64,000 nucleotides of DNA from Ascidiaceihabitans sp. Its GTDB lineage: Bacteria > Pseudomonadota > Alphaproteobacteria > Rhodobacterales > Rhodobacteraceae. The position numbers were made by a program, and so were the translations under genes. Where the stretch lies: NCBI GenBank assembly GCA_028825475.1, contig JAPKAB010000002.1:124001-188000 (forward strand). The letters run 5' to 3'. A model generated the notes under the pieces. The model worked only from the letters and a program-made list of their open reading frames with translations. It ran no database searches and had not been told where the DNA came from. This document shows positions 27,660-38,940 of the stretch, piece by piece (position 1 is the stretch's first letter; every line of letters begins with the position of its first letter).

Positions 27660-28532
27660 ATGTCCCAGATCATCACAAACCTTAGCAAAATTTCTACCCG
27701 CTATGAAGCCTTGTTCGTTGATCTATGGGGCTGTGTTCACAACGGTGTGGCTGCTTTGCCCGACGCCGTGAAGGCGTTGCAAGACTATCGCAAGCAAGGT
27801 GGTAAAGTCATCCTTGTCACCAACTCCCCGCGCCCACGCGCAGGTGTTTTGTTGCAACTTAAGACATTTGGCGTGCCAGATGATGCGTGGGACGAAATCG
27901 CCACCTCCGGCGACAGCGCCCGTTCGGCCATGTACCGCGGCGTGGTCGGGGACAAGGTTTGGTTCATCGGCGAAGCCCACGACCAAGCGTTCTTTGATCC
28001 CATCGATGTCCTTGAGGATCCAATGGAAATCACCCAAGTACCGCTGGAACAGGCAACAGGCATTGTTTGCATGGGCCCTCAAGACTCTATGGCCGACCCA
28101 GAAACCATGCGTCCGCAGTTTTTGATGGCCAAGCAAATGGGCCTCAAACTGCTGTGCGCCAACCCTGACATCGTTGTGGATCGCGGCGACGTGCGAGAAT
28201 GGTGCGCCGGTGCGTTGGCACAGCTTTATACAGAAATGGGTGGCGAAAGCCTGTATTTCGGCAAACCACATCCCCCCATCTATGACCTTGCCCGCCGCCG
28301 CTTGTTTGGTTTGGGCGTCGATGTGCCAGACTCTGCAATCCTTGCGATTGGGGACGGCGTCATCACCGACATCAAAGGGGCCATGGGCGAAGATATCGAT
28401 TCCCTGTTCATCTCAGGTGGTCTAGCCGCTGCAGAAACCAAAACAGTGACACAACCTGATCCCGCGTTGTTGGCTGCCTATCTGGAAGCAGAGCAATCAA
28501 ACCCAACCTTCACAATTGGACACCTGCGCTAA
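27660..28532 (+). CDS. TIGR01459 family HAD-type hydrolase (class IIA)
   Basis: A 290-residue haloacid dehalogenase-superfamily phosphatase. Motif I is FVDLWGCVHNG (nucleophile D21), motif II is VTNSPRPRAGV, and the later GKPHPPIYDLARRR and ILAIGDGVITDIKGA carry the motif III Lys and motif IV Asp. The C2-type cap lies between. The TIGR01459 branch is nearly confined to alphaproteobacteria; its substrate is unknown. CGGAG ribosome site. Monocistronic. Confidence 0.9.
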   Translation: MSQIITNLSKISTRYEALFVDLWGCVHNGVAALPDAVKALQDYRKQGGKVILVTNSPRPRAGVLLQLKTFGVPDDAWDEIATSGDSARSAMYRGVVGDKVWFIGEAHDQAFFDPIDVLEDPMEITQVPLEQATGIVCMGPQDSMADPETMRPQFLMAKQMGLKLLCANPDIVVDRGDVREWCAGALAQLYTEMGGESLYFGKPHPPIYDLARRRLFGLGVDVPDSAILAIGDGVITDIKGAMGEDIDSLFISGGLAAAETKTVTQPDPALLAAYLEAEQSNPTFTIGHLR

Positions 28533-28623
28533 GCTGTTTTCCACTTGTCACCGCGCACCGTGCGCGTAATAAAGTTACAAGGCAGGCCGTGCAGGGTTGC
28601 GATAATTACCTTAGGTGACAACC

Positions 28624-29064
28624 ATGCAAGACATCATTCGCGGCACTACCTTTATTGAAGACATCGAACTGGGCATGACGCGCAGCCTCGAGAAGGTCAT
28701 CACAGATAGCGACATCGAGATGTTCGCCAAAGTTAGCACAGACCATAATCCCGTCCATATCGATGAAGAATACGCCCAAAACACCATGTTTAAAGGCCGT
28801 ATCGCCCACGGGATGCTAAGCGCTGGTTTGATCTCTGCGGTCATCGGGGAACAACTGCCCGGTCACGGCACGATCTACATGGCGCAAAACCTCAAGTTTC
28901 TGGCCCCTGTTCGGCCCGGCGACACCGTTCATGCGCAAGTCACCGTGACAGATATCCAGCCCGAAAAAAGTCGGGTAAAGTTGGATTGCGTTTGCACTGT
29001 GGATGGCAAAAACGTCATCATTGGCGATGCAACCGTTATGGCCCCGTCGCGCACACCTGCATGA
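28624..29064 (+). CDS. MaoC-like (R)-specific enoyl-CoA hydratase
   Basis: A 146-residue hot-dog-fold hydratase adding water to trans-2-enoyl-CoA to give (R)-3-hydroxyacyl-CoA. The hydratase-2 motif FAKVSTDHNPVHIDEEYA (catalytic Asp/His pair) and the following GRIAHGMLSAGLISAVIGE are present. PhaJ enzymes of this size link beta-oxidation to PHA synthesis; phaA and phaB are also in this window but far away. ATG at 28624 is preferred because AGGTGA is a good ribosome site; a GTG nine bases upstream overlaps it. Confidence 0.9.
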   Translation: MQDIIRGTTFIEDIELGMTRSLEKVITDSDIEMFAKVSTDHNPVHIDEEYAQNTMFKGRIAHGMLSAGLISAVIGEQLPGHGTIYMAQNLKFLAPVRPGDTVHAQVTVTDIQPEKSRVKLDCVCTVDGKNVIIGDATVMAPSRTPA

Positions 29065-29124
29065 TTTAACTTACCTTGCCTTAGGGTTCTTGCGTCACCT
29101 CGCCCACCTCGCTAGGCAATGTTT

Positions 29125-30057
29125 ATGCGTATTATTCGAGACTACCAATTCATAGAACCCCAAGATCGCGGCGCGACCGTCGCGATTGGGAATTTCGACG
29201 GCGTTCACATCGGTCATCAATCCGTGATCGATCTGGCGCGCGCCGCAAACCCTGACGCACCGTTGGGGGTCATGACCTTTGAACCCCATCCCCGCGCCTA
29301 CTTTGCACCCGAAGCCCCCCATTTTCGCCTGATGAGCCGTGAGGCCCGTTCCAGCCGTCTGGAGAAACTGGGTGTGGATCGGTTGTATGAGTTGAACTTT
29401 AACACCGCCATGGCCTCCCTCACGCCACGCGAATTTGCGCAAAGCGTGATTGCCGATGGCCTTGGCCTTGCGCATGTCGTTGTGGGTGCTGATTTCTGTT
29501 TTGGTAAAGACCGCGCTGGCACCACGCATGATTTGGTCGCCTTTGGAAAAGAGATGGGATTTGGCGTGACGATTGCACCGCTTTTGGCCGCGAACACAGA
29601 CACAGTTTCCTCTACCGCGATCCGCAAGGCGCTTGCGGATGGGCACCCCGAAATCGCGGCCGAAATGTTGGGCCACTGGCACCGCATTGAAGGGCCAGTG
29701 ATTGGCGGCGAACAGCGTGGGCGCGAATTGGGCTATCCAACAGCCAATATGTCCGTTGATGGGCTACATTTGCCGGCCCTTGGTGTGTACGCCGTAATCT
29801 TTGACGTTCTTGATGGTCCACACGCAGGCACATATCACGGTGCGGCCTCTCTTGGGGTGCGCCCGATGTTTGGGGAAAACAAACCCAATATCGAAACCTT
29901 TGTGTTCGATTTCTCTGGTGATCTATATGACGCTCAGGCTTCTGTCGCGCTGGTCGCGTACCTGCGCGGAGAAGAGAACTTTGATAGCCTTGAGACCCTG
30001 ATCACGCAAATGGATGCCGACTGTGCCCAAGCGCGTGAAATTCTGGGGGCCCTATGA
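29125..30057 (+). CDS. ribF: bifunctional riboflavin kinase/FAD synthetase
   Basis: A 310-residue cytosolic enzyme making FMN from riboflavin and ATP, then FAD. The nucleotidyl-transferase motif AIGNFDGVHIGHQ (about 21-33), the later VSSTAIRKALADG and the kinase-domain motif RGRELGYPTANM are all seen. ATG at 29125 is chosen since TAGG lies eight bases before it; the ATG two codons upstream (29119) would be too close to that site. The stop overlaps the next gene by four bases (ATGA). First gene of a coupled ribF-ycgN-type-threonine aldolase set. Confidence 0.95.
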   Translation: MRIIRDYQFIEPQDRGATVAIGNFDGVHIGHQSVIDLARAANPDAPLGVMTFEPHPRAYFAPEAPHFRLMSREARSSRLEKLGVDRLYELNFNTAMASLTPREFAQSVIADGLGLAHVVVGADFCFGKDRAGTTHDLVAFGKEMGFGVTIAPLLAANTDTVSSTAIRKALADGHPEIAAEMLGHWHRIEGPVIGGEQRGRELGYPTANMSVDGLHLPALGVYAVIFDVLDGPHAGTYHGAASLGVRPMFGENKPNIETFVFDFSGDLYDAQASVALVAYLRGEENFDSLETLITQMDADCAQAREILGAL

Positions 30058-30506
30058 CCAAACTTGCCGCCAAGTTCTGGGAACGCAAACCGCTTGCCAA
30101 AATGAACCCAGCAGAATGGGAAGCGCTGTGTGACGGCTGTGGCAAATGCTGCCTCAACAAGTTGGAAGACGAAGACAGCGGCGAAGTGGCCCTGACCAAC
30201 ATCGCCTGTCGCCTGTTGGATGACGCGACCTGTCGCTGCGTACATTACGAAAACCGCCACCAATTCGTGCCCGATTGCATCGTTTTAAAACCTGAGAATC
30301 TGGACACTCACGCCTATTGGATGCCCACAACCTGCGCCTACCGATTGTTGTGGGAAGGCAAGCCATTGCCAGAATGGCACCCTTTGGTAACGGGAAATCC
30401 CGATTCCGTGCATGAGGCGGGCATAAGCATCAAAGGGCAAACCCTATCCGAATTTGATATCCCAGAAGAAGATTGGGAAGATCACATTATCGAGGAACCA
30501 CAGTAA
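30054..30506 (+). CDS. YcgN/UPF0260 family cysteine-cluster protein
   Basis: A 150-residue cytosolic protein with the N-terminal Cys cluster CDGCGKCCLNKLED (C26, C29, C32, C33), a further CRLLDDATCRCVHYENR segment and a late PTTCAYRLL. The pattern of eight or more conserved Cys suggests metal or Fe-S binding (CxxCxxCC family), but function is unproven. Overlaps ribF by four bases and the next gene by one base (TAATG), so all three should be translated together. Confidence 0.92.
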   Translation: MTKLAAKFWERKPLAKMNPAEWEALCDGCGKCCLNKLEDEDSGEVALTNIACRLLDDATCRCVHYENRHQFVPDCIVLKPENLDTHAYWMPTTCAYRLLWEGKPLPEWHPLVTGNPDSVHEAGISIKGQTLSEFDIPEEDWEDHIIEEPQ

Positions 30507-31543
30507 TGTTTTTTGCATCCGACAACGCAGGCCCCGCCCTACCTGAAGTGATGCAAGCCCTCACTGACGCCAACACCGGCTACCAAATGCCCTACGGCAA
30601 CGACACCATCATGGACGAGGTCCGCCAAACCCTGCGTGATCTGTTTGAAGCACCAGAGGCCACGATATATCTGGTCACGACTGGAACGGCCGCGAACTCA
30701 CTGGCCTTGGCCAGCTACACACAGCCATGGGACACCATCTTTTGCTCACCCGTTGCCCACATCCATGAGGATGAATGCAACGCACCCGAATTTTACGCAG
30801 GCGGTGCCAAACTCACCTTGGTCCCCGGCAACGATCGCATGACGCCCGATGCCTTGCGCACCACTATCACAAACGAACAAAACCGCGGCGTCCACGGACC
30901 ACAACGCGGGCCCGTGTCGATCACACAGGTGACCGAACAAGGCGGCGTTTATAGCGTTGAAGAAATCCAAGCGCTCAGCGCCGTGGCCAAAGAATTCGAC
31001 CTGCCCGTTCACCTAGACGGCGCACGTTTTGCCAATGCTCTTGTGGCATTGGGCTGTACGCCTGCTGAAATGACGTGGAAAGCTGGGGTTGATATGGTCA
31101 GTTTTGGCGGCACTAAAAACGGCTGTATGGGTGTCGAAGCCGTGATCTTTTTTGAGCCCACAAAAGCATGGGAATTTGAACTGCGCCGCAAACGCGGGGC
31201 GCATCTATTGTCCAAACATCGCTACCTTTCGGCACAAATGTCTGGATACCTCAAAGAGGGCGCTTGGCTAAAGGCCGCAACCAAAGCCAACGACAACTGC
31301 GCCCATCTGCTTAGCGGTCTTAAAGCGAATGGCGCAAATATCCTGCACTCGGTCGATGCAAACATCATCTTCGCCACATTGCCACGCGCCGTGCACCAAA
31401 AGCTATTGGGCAGTGGCGCGGTTTACTACGTGATGGGTGGTGATGTGGACGCAGGTGATCCAGACGAGCAATTGATGGCGCGGTTTGTGTGTGATTGGTC
31501 TCTCAGCACGCAGCAGATCGACCAGTTTATCTCACTTTTCTAA
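30506..31543 (+). CDS. low-specificity threonine aldolase
   Basis: A 345-residue PLP enzyme (fold type I) cleaving (allo-)threonine to glycine and acetaldehyde. Seen: MFFASDNAGPALPEV start, VHLDGARFANALVAL (D171 for the pyridine ring) and SFGGTKNGCMG (PLP Lys204). ATG at 30506 lies on the last base of the upstream stop and has a GAGGAA ribosome site; the frame extends further but within the previous gene. Its 3' end overlaps the convergent alpha/beta hydrolase gene by 12 bases. Confidence 0.93.
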   Translation: MFFASDNAGPALPEVMQALTDANTGYQMPYGNDTIMDEVRQTLRDLFEAPEATIYLVTTGTAANSLALASYTQPWDTIFCSPVAHIHEDECNAPEFYAGGAKLTLVPGNDRMTPDALRTTITNEQNRGVHGPQRGPVSITQVTEQGGVYSVEEIQALSAVAKEFDLPVHLDGARFANALVALGCTPAEMTWKAGVDMVSFGGTKNGCMGVEAVIFFEPTKAWEFELRRKRGAHLLSKHRYLSAQMSGYLKEGAWLKAATKANDNCAHLLSGLKANGANILHSVDANIIFATLPRAVHQKLLGSGAVYYVMGGDVDAGDPDEQLMARFVCDWSLSTQQIDQFISLF

Positions 31544-32320
31544 ACCGCTCAAAAACGCGCGAATGACGTCGGCCACCTGTTCGGGGTGCGTCAGCGGTGC
31601 CATGTGGCCTGCACCTTCAATGCTGGCGCTGGTAGCATCAGGTAAACGCCGCGCGATTGCTTCATTGATAAAGCCTGCGACCTCATTTGACGCACCACCT
31701 TTGATCAACAAAGCAGGCATTGTTGCACGCGCAAACATATCGTTCTTCAGCAATCCCGCGCTGTCCTCTTCCAAGAACGGCGCACTGCCAACCACGAAAT
31801 GAATACGGTCGGTCATATAGCTGCGGGCACGGGGTGAAAAATCGGCCCATTTGGTGCCATCACCCCAAACACGATTAAAGCAACGTGCAGCCGTTTCGCG
31901 GTCACCTGCGGCCCATGCCGCATTGAATTCCTCGTTCACACCAAGAGCCGCAAACATTTCATCAGGGTAGTCCGCAATCGCGGGCGCAAAATAGACAGGT
32001 TCAATCATGGTCACGCTGCGCACCAACTCGGGATGCTCCATCGCCAACCGCATGGCGACAGTTGCGCCAAAGGAATGACCGATCAAATCCATCGGTTCTG
32101 TTAGCAACGCGCGGCCCATATCGGTGGCCACATCGTGCAAGTCGCCCGTGCCATCCCAATCACCAGATCGGCCATGGCTTGGAAGATCATAGGCAACAGC
32201 AGTCAATTGATCCGACAACGCCCCCATCAGACCCGCCAACGAACCCGAGTGCGCAAGCGAACAGTGGATGGCAAGGGCCTGACGCGGCCCCTGCCCAAAT
32301 ATACCTGTATGTGTGTGCAC
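31532..32320 (-). CDS. alpha/beta hydrolase
   Basis: A 262-residue cytosolic alpha/beta hydrolase. Nucleophile elbow GHSFGATVAM (S83), oxyanion region near VAYDLPSHGRSG, and the catalytic His in SIEGAGHMAPLTHPEQV near the C-terminus. The fold is clear but the substrate is unknown. Starts at a GTG at 32320, eight bases after the stop of the upstream isomerase-like gene, so both form one minus-strand unit. It overlaps the convergent threonine aldolase gene by 12 bases. Confidence 0.88.
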   Translation of the reverse strand: MHTHTGIFGQGPRQALAIHCSLAHSGSLAGLMGALSDQLTAVAYDLPSHGRSGDWDGTGDLHDVATDMGRALLTEPMDLIGHSFGATVAMRLAMEHPELVRSVTMIEPVYFAPAIADYPDEMFAALGVNEEFNAAWAAGDRETAARCFNRVWGDGTKWADFSPRARSYMTDRIHFVVGSAPFLEEDSAGLLKNDMFARATMPALLIKGGASNEVAGFINEAIARRLPDATSASIEGAGHMAPLTHPEQVADVIRAFLSGLEK

Positions 32321-32328
32321 GTTTGGAA

Positions 32329-32928
32329 TTAAGCCTTTGATACCAAATGCGCATCAAGGTCCGCAATACGGTCTTGGCCCCAGAATCGTGTGCCATCATC
32401 CGTGATGTAGAATGGCGCACCGAACACACCGGCAGCGACAGCTTCTTCCAGATTGCGGCCATAGGTTTCTGCACCTTCCAAAAGACCGCTGTCAGCCAAG
32501 GATGGATCAAAGCCAGCTTCTTCTAGGCATGCTTTGATCACGGCATCTTCGGCGATATCTTTTTCTTCAACCCAAACAGCGCGCAACAACGCGTGAACCG
32601 CTTTGCCCATATCGCCACCACCGGCGTTTTGCGCTGCGATCAATGCATAGGATGATGGGGCCATGTTGGTTGGCCAGTGCGCAGGCTTTAGATTGAAATC
32701 CATGCCCAAAGCCGCAGATTGGCGCAACAGGTCGATGGCACGATATTCCATACGGCTGATGTGGCGATCTTTTGGTGCGGTACCACCGGTACGGCCAAAC
32801 AGGCTCATGATATCAAGGGGTTTGTATGTGATCGTTGCACCGTGTTTTGCCGCAACTTCTTCCATTCGAGTGCCCGCAAGGTAGGCATATGGGGAAAGGG
32901 TCGCAAAGTAATAATCGATATGAGCCAT
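32329..32928 (-). CDS. 2-hydroxychromene-2-carboxylate isomerase-like (DsbA family) protein
   Basis: A 199-residue kappa-class GST/DsbA-fold protein. The N-terminal active segment DYYFATLSPYAYLAG has the S/P pair of HCCA isomerases instead of a CxxC motif, so a glutathione-dependent isomerase role rather than a disulfide oxidoreductase is expected. The C-terminal FGAPFYITDDGTRFWGQDRIADL is typical. In naphthalene pathways HCCA isomerase opens a chromene; here no such pathway is seen and the true substrate is unknown. Followed closely by the alpha/beta hydrolase gene. Confidence 0.88.
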   Translation of the reverse strand: MAHIDYYFATLSPYAYLAGTRMEEVAAKHGATITYKPLDIMSLFGRTGGTAPKDRHISRMEYRAIDLLRQSAALGMDFNLKPAHWPTNMAPSSYALIAAQNAGGGDMGKAVHALLRAVWVEEKDIAEDAVIKACLEEAGFDPSLADSGLLEGAETYGRNLEEAVAAGVFGAPFYITDDGTRFWGQDRIADLDAHLVSKA

Positions 32929-33016
32929 TATGTTTCTCCATTAGGTCGGGCTGTGCTTTGCCCAGAAGTATAGGCGTGATAAGCGGGTGCCACCATCGCG
33001 AATCTGTCAAATATAC

Positions 33017-33036
33017 ATGCGGCGTATCCGCCGCAT
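33017..33036 (+). promoter_or_regulatory. hairpin in the prs 5' leader
   Basis: Perfect ATGCGGCG-TATC-CGCCGCAT stem-loop ending 17 bases before the prs start codon, thus overlapping the ribosome landing area. Confidence 0.5.
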
Positions 33037-33053
33037 CTCTGGGGATCTAAAAT

Positions 33054-34073
33054 ATGCCAGTCACCGACCAACCCAAACTGATCACAGGCAACGCTAACAA
33101 ACCTTTGGCCTCTTCCATCGCCGAACGTATGTCGTTGCACAGTGGCGTAGATGTGGGACTTGTTGATGCCCGCGTCGAACGATTTAATGATGGCGAGATT
33201 TTTGTAGAAGTGTTCGAAAACGTACGTGGCGAGGATATGTTTATCATCCAGCCAACGTCCAACCCTACCAACGACAACCTGATGGAACTACTGATCATGT
33301 GTGATGCGTTGCGTCGCTCCTCTGCTGCGCGTATCACAGCGGTCATCCCATACTTCGGCTATGCCCGTCAGGACCGCCGCACAAAGGCGCGCACACCCAT
33401 CACTGCCAAGATGGTTGCCAACATGATGGTTGGTGCCGGTATCGAACGGGTTCTAACAATGGACCTTCACGCCGCACAGATCCAAGGGTTCTTTGATATC
33501 CCAGTGGACAACCTTTACGCCTCTCCTGTTTTTTCTTTGGACATTAAAGACCAATTCAAAGACCGCATGGACGAGCTAATGGTTGTTTCCCCTGATGTTG
33601 GCGGCGTTGCACGTGCACGTGAACTGGCCAAACGTATCAACTCCCCCCTATCCATCGTAGACAAGCGTCGCGAAAAACCGGGCGAGATTGCAGAGATGAC
33701 AGTGATCGGGAACGTTGAGGGCAAAGTTTGCCTAATCGTGGACGACATCTGCGATACTGCGGGCACCCTATGCAAAGCAGCTGAAGTACTGCTGGAGAAC
33801 GGCGCTAAGGAAGTGCACAGCTACATCAGCCACGGCGTCATGTCAGGCCCAGCGGTAGAGCGTGTGACCAATTCAGTTATGAAATCTTTGGTTATCACCG
33901 ACACGATCCAGCCAACACAAGCTATCCTTGATGCAAGCAACATCCGTGTTGTGCCAACGGCGCCTGTGTTTGCCCAAGCGATCATGAACATCTGGACAGG
34001 CACATCCGTATCGTCGTTGTTTGAGGCTGAAAGCCTTGGACCAATCTACGACGGCATGTATCCGGCAGAATAA
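33054..34073 (+). CDS. prs: ribose-phosphate pyrophosphokinase
   Basis: A 339-residue PRPP synthase: ribose 5-phosphate plus ATP gives PRPP and AMP, feeding purine, pyrimidine, histidine and NAD synthesis. Motifs: [18 protein letters not shown] (ribose-5-P region), [15 protein letters not shown] (ATP-binding flexible loop), [13 protein letters not shown], and the PRPP loop [19 protein letters not shown]. Slightly longer than the usual 310-320 residues, with extra residues at the ends. Monocistronic, with a hairpin just before the start and two terminator hairpins after. Confidence 0.97.
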   Translation: MPVTDQPKLITGNANKPLASSIAERMSLHSGVDVGLVDARVERFNDGEIFVEVFENVRGEDMFIIQPTSNPTNDNLMELLIMCDALRRSSAARITAVIPYFGYARQDRRTKARTPITAKMVANMMVGAGIERVLTMDLHAAQIQGFFDIPVDNLYASPVFSLDIKDQFKDRMDELMVVSPDVGGVARARELAKRINSPLSIVDKRREKPGEIAEMTVIGNVEGKVCLIVDDICDTAGTLCKAAEVLLENGAKEVHSYISHGVMSGPAVERVTNSVMKSLVITDTIQPTQAILDASNIRVVPTAPVFAQAIMNIWTGTSVSSLFEAESLGPIYDGMYPAE

Positions 34074-34077
34074 CAAA

Positions 34078-34098
34078 AGGGCGCTGCAAAGCGCCCTG
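34078..34098 (+). terminator. first terminator of prs
   Basis: AGGGCGCT-GCAA-AGCGCCCT stem followed by GTTTC. Confidence 0.8.
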
Positions 34099-34113
34099 TT
34101 TCTACAATAAATC

Positions 34114-34139
34114 GGGCGGGTTCATCCCCGCCCTTTTTT
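34114..34139 (+). terminator. second prs terminator, REP-like sequence
   Basis: GGGCGGG-TTCATC-CCCGCCC followed by TTTTTT. The stem-loop resembles the REP-like arms near groESL (GGGCGGGGTTCACCCC), suggesting shared origin. Confidence 0.8.
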
Positions 34140-34153
34140 GTGGGGTCTGTACC

Positions 34154-34504
34154 CTACATCACGTCCCAATCATCTTCGTCACTCAGTTCACCAATGGCCA
34201 TCCAGCCAATGCGGGCACGGGCGACGCGTGTGTCACCCCACGTGCGGAACACCAGATCAAAACCATCTTCAGTGATGGCTTCAGCTGCAATGTCAGCACG
34301 GATAACGGTGGATGCGTCCATGTCCCAAAGGCTGATCGACGTTTGAACGTTTGGTGCGGTGCGGAACGGTTCTGTGAACTTGACCCGGCGGCGACGTTCG
34401 CGTTGACCGCGACCTGTCCACATCTCACCGTCATTTTCAAAGTCGGAAAAGAGGACTGTGTCCCCTTGATCAATTCCAATCAGCCGGCTTCTTAAACTCT
34501 TCAT
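34154..34504 (-). CDS. H-type lectin domain protein
   Basis: A 116-residue small protein whose second half (about 38-105) matches the H-type lectin (discoidin II/gp) domain: RRVKFTEPFRTAPNVQTSIS, then VRADIAAEAITEDGFDLVFRTWGDTRVARARIGWMA. The domain usually binds carbohydrate as a trimer. There is no signal peptide, so a cytosolic protein is suggested unless exported by another route. ATG at 34504 is used; a GTG two codons earlier is possible. Convergent with prs, own promoter in 34505-34570. Confidence 0.8.
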   Translation of the reverse strand: MKSLRSRLIGIDQGDTVLFSDFENDGEMWTGRGQRERRRRVKFTEPFRTAPNVQTSISLWDMDASTVIRADIAAEAITEDGFDLVFRTWGDTRVARARIGWMAIGELSDEDDWDVM

Positions 34505-34571
34505 ATGCACTTCACTTCAAATTCGATTCATCATTAACACTTAATAGGGAAGATTACGCCCCCCCCAAAAG

Positions 34572-34599
34572 CAAAAAAGGCCCCGGAAAACGGGGCCTC
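34572..34599 (-). terminator. terminator of the atp operon
   Basis: On the minus strand: AGGCCCCG-TTTTC-CGGGGCCT followed by TTTTTTGCTTTT, 29 bases past the atpC stop. Confidence 0.92.
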
Positions 34600-34627
34600 T
34601 TGTTACTCTTAAGATAGTCGGGTCAAA

Positions 34628-35053
34628 TTACTTTGAACCGATACCCATATCATCGCCCATTGCGACCATGTCTGCCAACAACTTGGCAGCATCATCAACT
34701 GGGCCCGGCTCGTTTTCAAAGAACTCTTTGGCATTGTTCAGCGCAGCGCGCGCTTCAGCAACCATTTCGCTCATATCTTCGGCCGTCATATCGCCTTTTG
34801 CCACTGCACGTTCAGCCAAAACTGAAACGCCTGCAGCACTGATCTCAGCAAAGCCACCCGTCACAACGTATTCTGTTGTGGCGTCTGGTGCCTCAACACG
34901 CAGCACACCAGGGCGCAACGTGGTGATTGTTGGAGCATGATTGGCCATAACCGTCATGTCGCCATCCGCACCAGGGATTTGCACTGATGTCGCTGGCCCA
35001 GAGGCCAGAGACTTTTCAGGTGAAACCAGATCAAATTGCATAGTGTCTGCCAT
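34628..35053 (-). CDS. atpC: ATP synthase F1 epsilon subunit
   Basis: A 141-residue central-stalk subunit of the F1 sector, coupling rotation and inhibiting ATP hydrolysis. N-terminal beta-sandwich domain [20 protein letters not shown] ... [26 protein letters not shown]; then a helical part. Last gene of the atpHAGDC operon, 12 bases after atpD, before the terminator. Confidence 0.97.
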   Translation of the reverse strand: MADTMQFDLVSPEKSLASGPATSVQIPGADGDMTVMANHAPTITTLRPGVLRVEAPDATTEYVVTGGFAEISAAGVSVLAERAVAKGDMTAEDMSEMVAEARAALNNAKEFFENEPGPVDDAAKLLADMVAMGDDMGIGSK

Positions 35054-35065
35054 TGTTCAGGCTCC

Positions 35066-36511
<1,446 letters not shown>

Positions 36512-37387
36512 CTAGAGTGCTTCCGCACCCGAAATAATTTCAATCAGCTCGTTGGTGATCACGGCCTGACGCGAACGGTTGTATTGGATCGTCAACTTGT
36601 CGACCATTTCACCCGCGTTGCGTGTCGCATTGTCCATTGCAGACATGCGCGCGCCCTGTTCGGACGCACCGTTTTCCAACAGCGCACTAAAGATCGCGGT
36701 TGCAATGCTACGTGGCAGCAAGTCGGCCAAGATGGCTTCCTCAGATGGCTCGTAATCATACAACGTTGTATCAGCTGCATCCTCATCCACCTCGAACATC
36801 GCGGGGATAACTTGCTGTGCTGTTGGGATCTGCGTCACAACATTCACGAACTTCGCATAGAACAGCGTCGCTACGTCGAATTCACCGGCATCAAAGCTGG
36901 CCAATACAGTTTTAGCGATGCCTTGCGCATCCGTGTAGCCAACGCGTTTCACTTCAGTCAGGTCAACGTGGCCAATATAAAAGTCGCCGTATTCGCGCTT
37001 CATTTGGTCACGACCCTTTTTGCCAACGGTCAAGATCTTAACAGTCTTGCCCGCAGCCTTCAGTGCTGCCGCATGTGCTTTGGCCTTTTTGACGATGTTC
37101 GAGTTGAACCCGCCGCAAAGACCACGTTCTGACGTCATGACAACCATCAACTGCACCTGATCGCTGCCAGTACCTGACAACAATTTCGGCGCAGAGCCGC
37201 TGCCACCTACGGACGCGGCCAAGCCACCCATCACCGCGTTAAAACGCGTTGTATAGGGACGTGACTGTTCCGCAGCTTCCTGCGCGCGGCGAAGCTTCGC
37301 CGCGGCAACCATTTGCATGGCCTTTGTGATCTTACGAGTGTTCTTAACACTCGCGATCCTGTTTTTGAGTTCCTTAAGGTTGGCCAT
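36512..37387 (-). CDS. atpG: ATP synthase F1 gamma subunit
   Basis: A 291-residue rotor shaft subunit with the two long terminal helices ([20 protein letters not shown] at the start; [20 protein letters not shown] and [18 protein letters not shown] at the end) that enter the alpha3beta3 ring, and a Rossmann-like middle including [16 protein letters not shown]. 14 bases after atpA. Confidence 0.98.
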   Translation of the reverse strand: MANLKELKNRIASVKNTRKITKAMQMVAAAKLRRAQEAAEQSRPYTTRFNAVMGGLAASVGGSGSAPKLLSGTGSDQVQLMVVMTSERGLCGGFNSNIVKKAKAHAAALKAAGKTVKILTVGKKGRDQMKREYGDFYIGHVDLTEVKRVGYTDAQGIAKTVLASFDAGEFDVATLFYAKFVNVVTQIPTAQQVIPAMFEVDEDAADTTLYDYEPSEEAILADLLPRSIATAIFSALLENGASEQGARMSAMDNATRNAGEMVDKLTIQYNRSRQAVITNELIEIISGAEAL

Positions 37388-37401
37388 CTGGCTTTATCCC
37401 C

Positions 37402-38940
37402 TTAAGCGAAATCTGCGACGAATGCGTCAAGTGCGGCTTTGATCTTGTCTTCAAGCTCGCCCTTTACCTTACGGTCGTTGTCGGTGATGTCAGCCAACAA
37501 GTCAGCGTTGTTGTTGCGCAGGTGCGCCAACATTGCTGTCTCGAAACGACCAACTTCTTTCACGTCAACGGCGTCAAGGTAACCATTCGTACCCGCAAAG
37601 ATGACGCAGACGATTTCCGCGTTTGTCAGTGGGGAGTATTGTGCTTGCTTCATCAACTCAGTCAAACGCGCACCGCGGTTCAACATTTGTTGTGTTGCAG
37701 CGTCCAGATCGGAACCGAACTGCGCAAATGCAGCCATTTCACGATACTGAGCCAAGGAAAGTTTCACCGGACCAGCAACCGAAGACATAGCTTTGGTTTG
37801 AGCAGATGAACCAACACGAGACACAGATAGACCTGTGTTCACAGCAGGACGGATACCTTGGTAGAACAATTCTGTTTCCAAGAAGATCTGACCGTCAGTG
37901 ATCGAAATCACGTTTGTCGGAATAAACGCAGAAACGTCGCCGCCCTGAGTTTCAATGATCGGCAAAGCTGTCAATGAACCGTTGCCGGATGCATCGCCCA
38001 ATTTCGCAGAACGCTCAAGCAATCTGGAGTGAAGATAGAAAACGTCACCAGGATACGCTTCACGTCCTGGAGGACGACGAAGTAGCAAGGACATTTGACG
38101 GTAAGACACAGCTTGCTTTGACAAATCATCATAGATGATCAAAGCGTGGCGACCGTTGTCGCGGAAGTGCTCAGCCATTGTAGTCGCAGCATATGGTGCC
38201 AAGAACTGCATAGGTGCAGGATCGGACGCCGTTGCAGCAACAACGATGGAATATTCCATCGCGCCAGTTTCTTCGAGCTTCTTAACCAACTGCGCAACAG
38301 TAGAACGCTTTTGGCCAATCGCAACGTATACACAGTACAATTTCTTGTACTCGTCGTCGCCAGCAGCTTCGTTGTATGATTTTTGGTTCAGGATCGCATC
38401 CAGAGCCACAGCTGTTTTACCAGTTTGGCGGTCACCAATGATCAATTCGCGTTGGCCACGGCCAATTGGGATCATCGCGTCAACAGACTTCAGACCAGTC
38501 GCCATCGGTTCGTGAACCGATTTACGTGGAATGATGCCCGGTGCTTTAACTTCAGCCAAACCGCGTTTCGAAGTTTTGATCGGACCTTTGCCGTCGATTG
38601 GGTTACCCAAACCGTCAACAACACGACCCAAAAGTTCGTCACCGATTGGCACGTCCACGATTGAGTTGGTGCGCTTAACAACGTCACCCTCTTTAATGTC
38701 TTGGTCGGACCCGAAGATAACAACACCAACGTTGTCAGATTCAAGGTTCAAGGCCATGCCTTGGATTCCGCCAGGGAATTCAACCATTTCACCGGCTTGA
38801 ACACTGTCCAAACCATATACACGCGCGATACCGTCACCGACGGACAGAACGCGGCCAACTTCGGCCACTTCTGCTTCTTGACCAAAGTTTTCGATCTGGT
38901 CTTTCAGGATCGCAGAAATTTCTGCAGCTTGGATACCCAT
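37402..38940 (-). CDS. atpA: ATP synthase F1 alpha subunit
   Basis: A 512-residue non-catalytic nucleotide-binding subunit. P-loop [18 protein letters not shown], the signature [17 protein letters not shown], and an N-terminal helix [16 protein letters not shown] that contacts delta. The ATG immediately follows the atpH stop codon (TAAATG). Confidence 0.98.
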   Translation of the reverse strand: MGIQAAEISAILKDQIENFGQEAEVAEVGRVLSVGDGIARVYGLDSVQAGEMVEFPGGIQGMALNLESDNVGVVIFGSDQDIKEGDVVKRTNSIVDVPIGDELLGRVVDGLGNPIDGKGPIKTSKRGLAEVKAPGIIPRKSVHEPMATGLKSVDAMIPIGRGQRELIIGDRQTGKTAVALDAILNQKSYNEAAGDDEYKKLYCVYVAIGQKRSTVAQLVKKLEETGAMEYSIVVAATASDPAPMQFLAPYAATTMAEHFRDNGRHALIIYDDLSKQAVSYRQMSLLLRRPPGREAYPGDVFYLHSRLLERSAKLGDASGNGSLTALPIIETQGGDVSAFIPTNVISITDGQIFLETELFYQGIRPAVNTGLSVSRVGSSAQTKAMSSVAGPVKLSLAQYREMAAFAQFGSDLDAATQQMLNRGARLTELMKQAQYSPLTNAEIVCVIFAGTNGYLDAVDVKEVGRFETAMLAHLRNNNADLLADITDNDRKVKGELEDKIKAALDAFVADFA

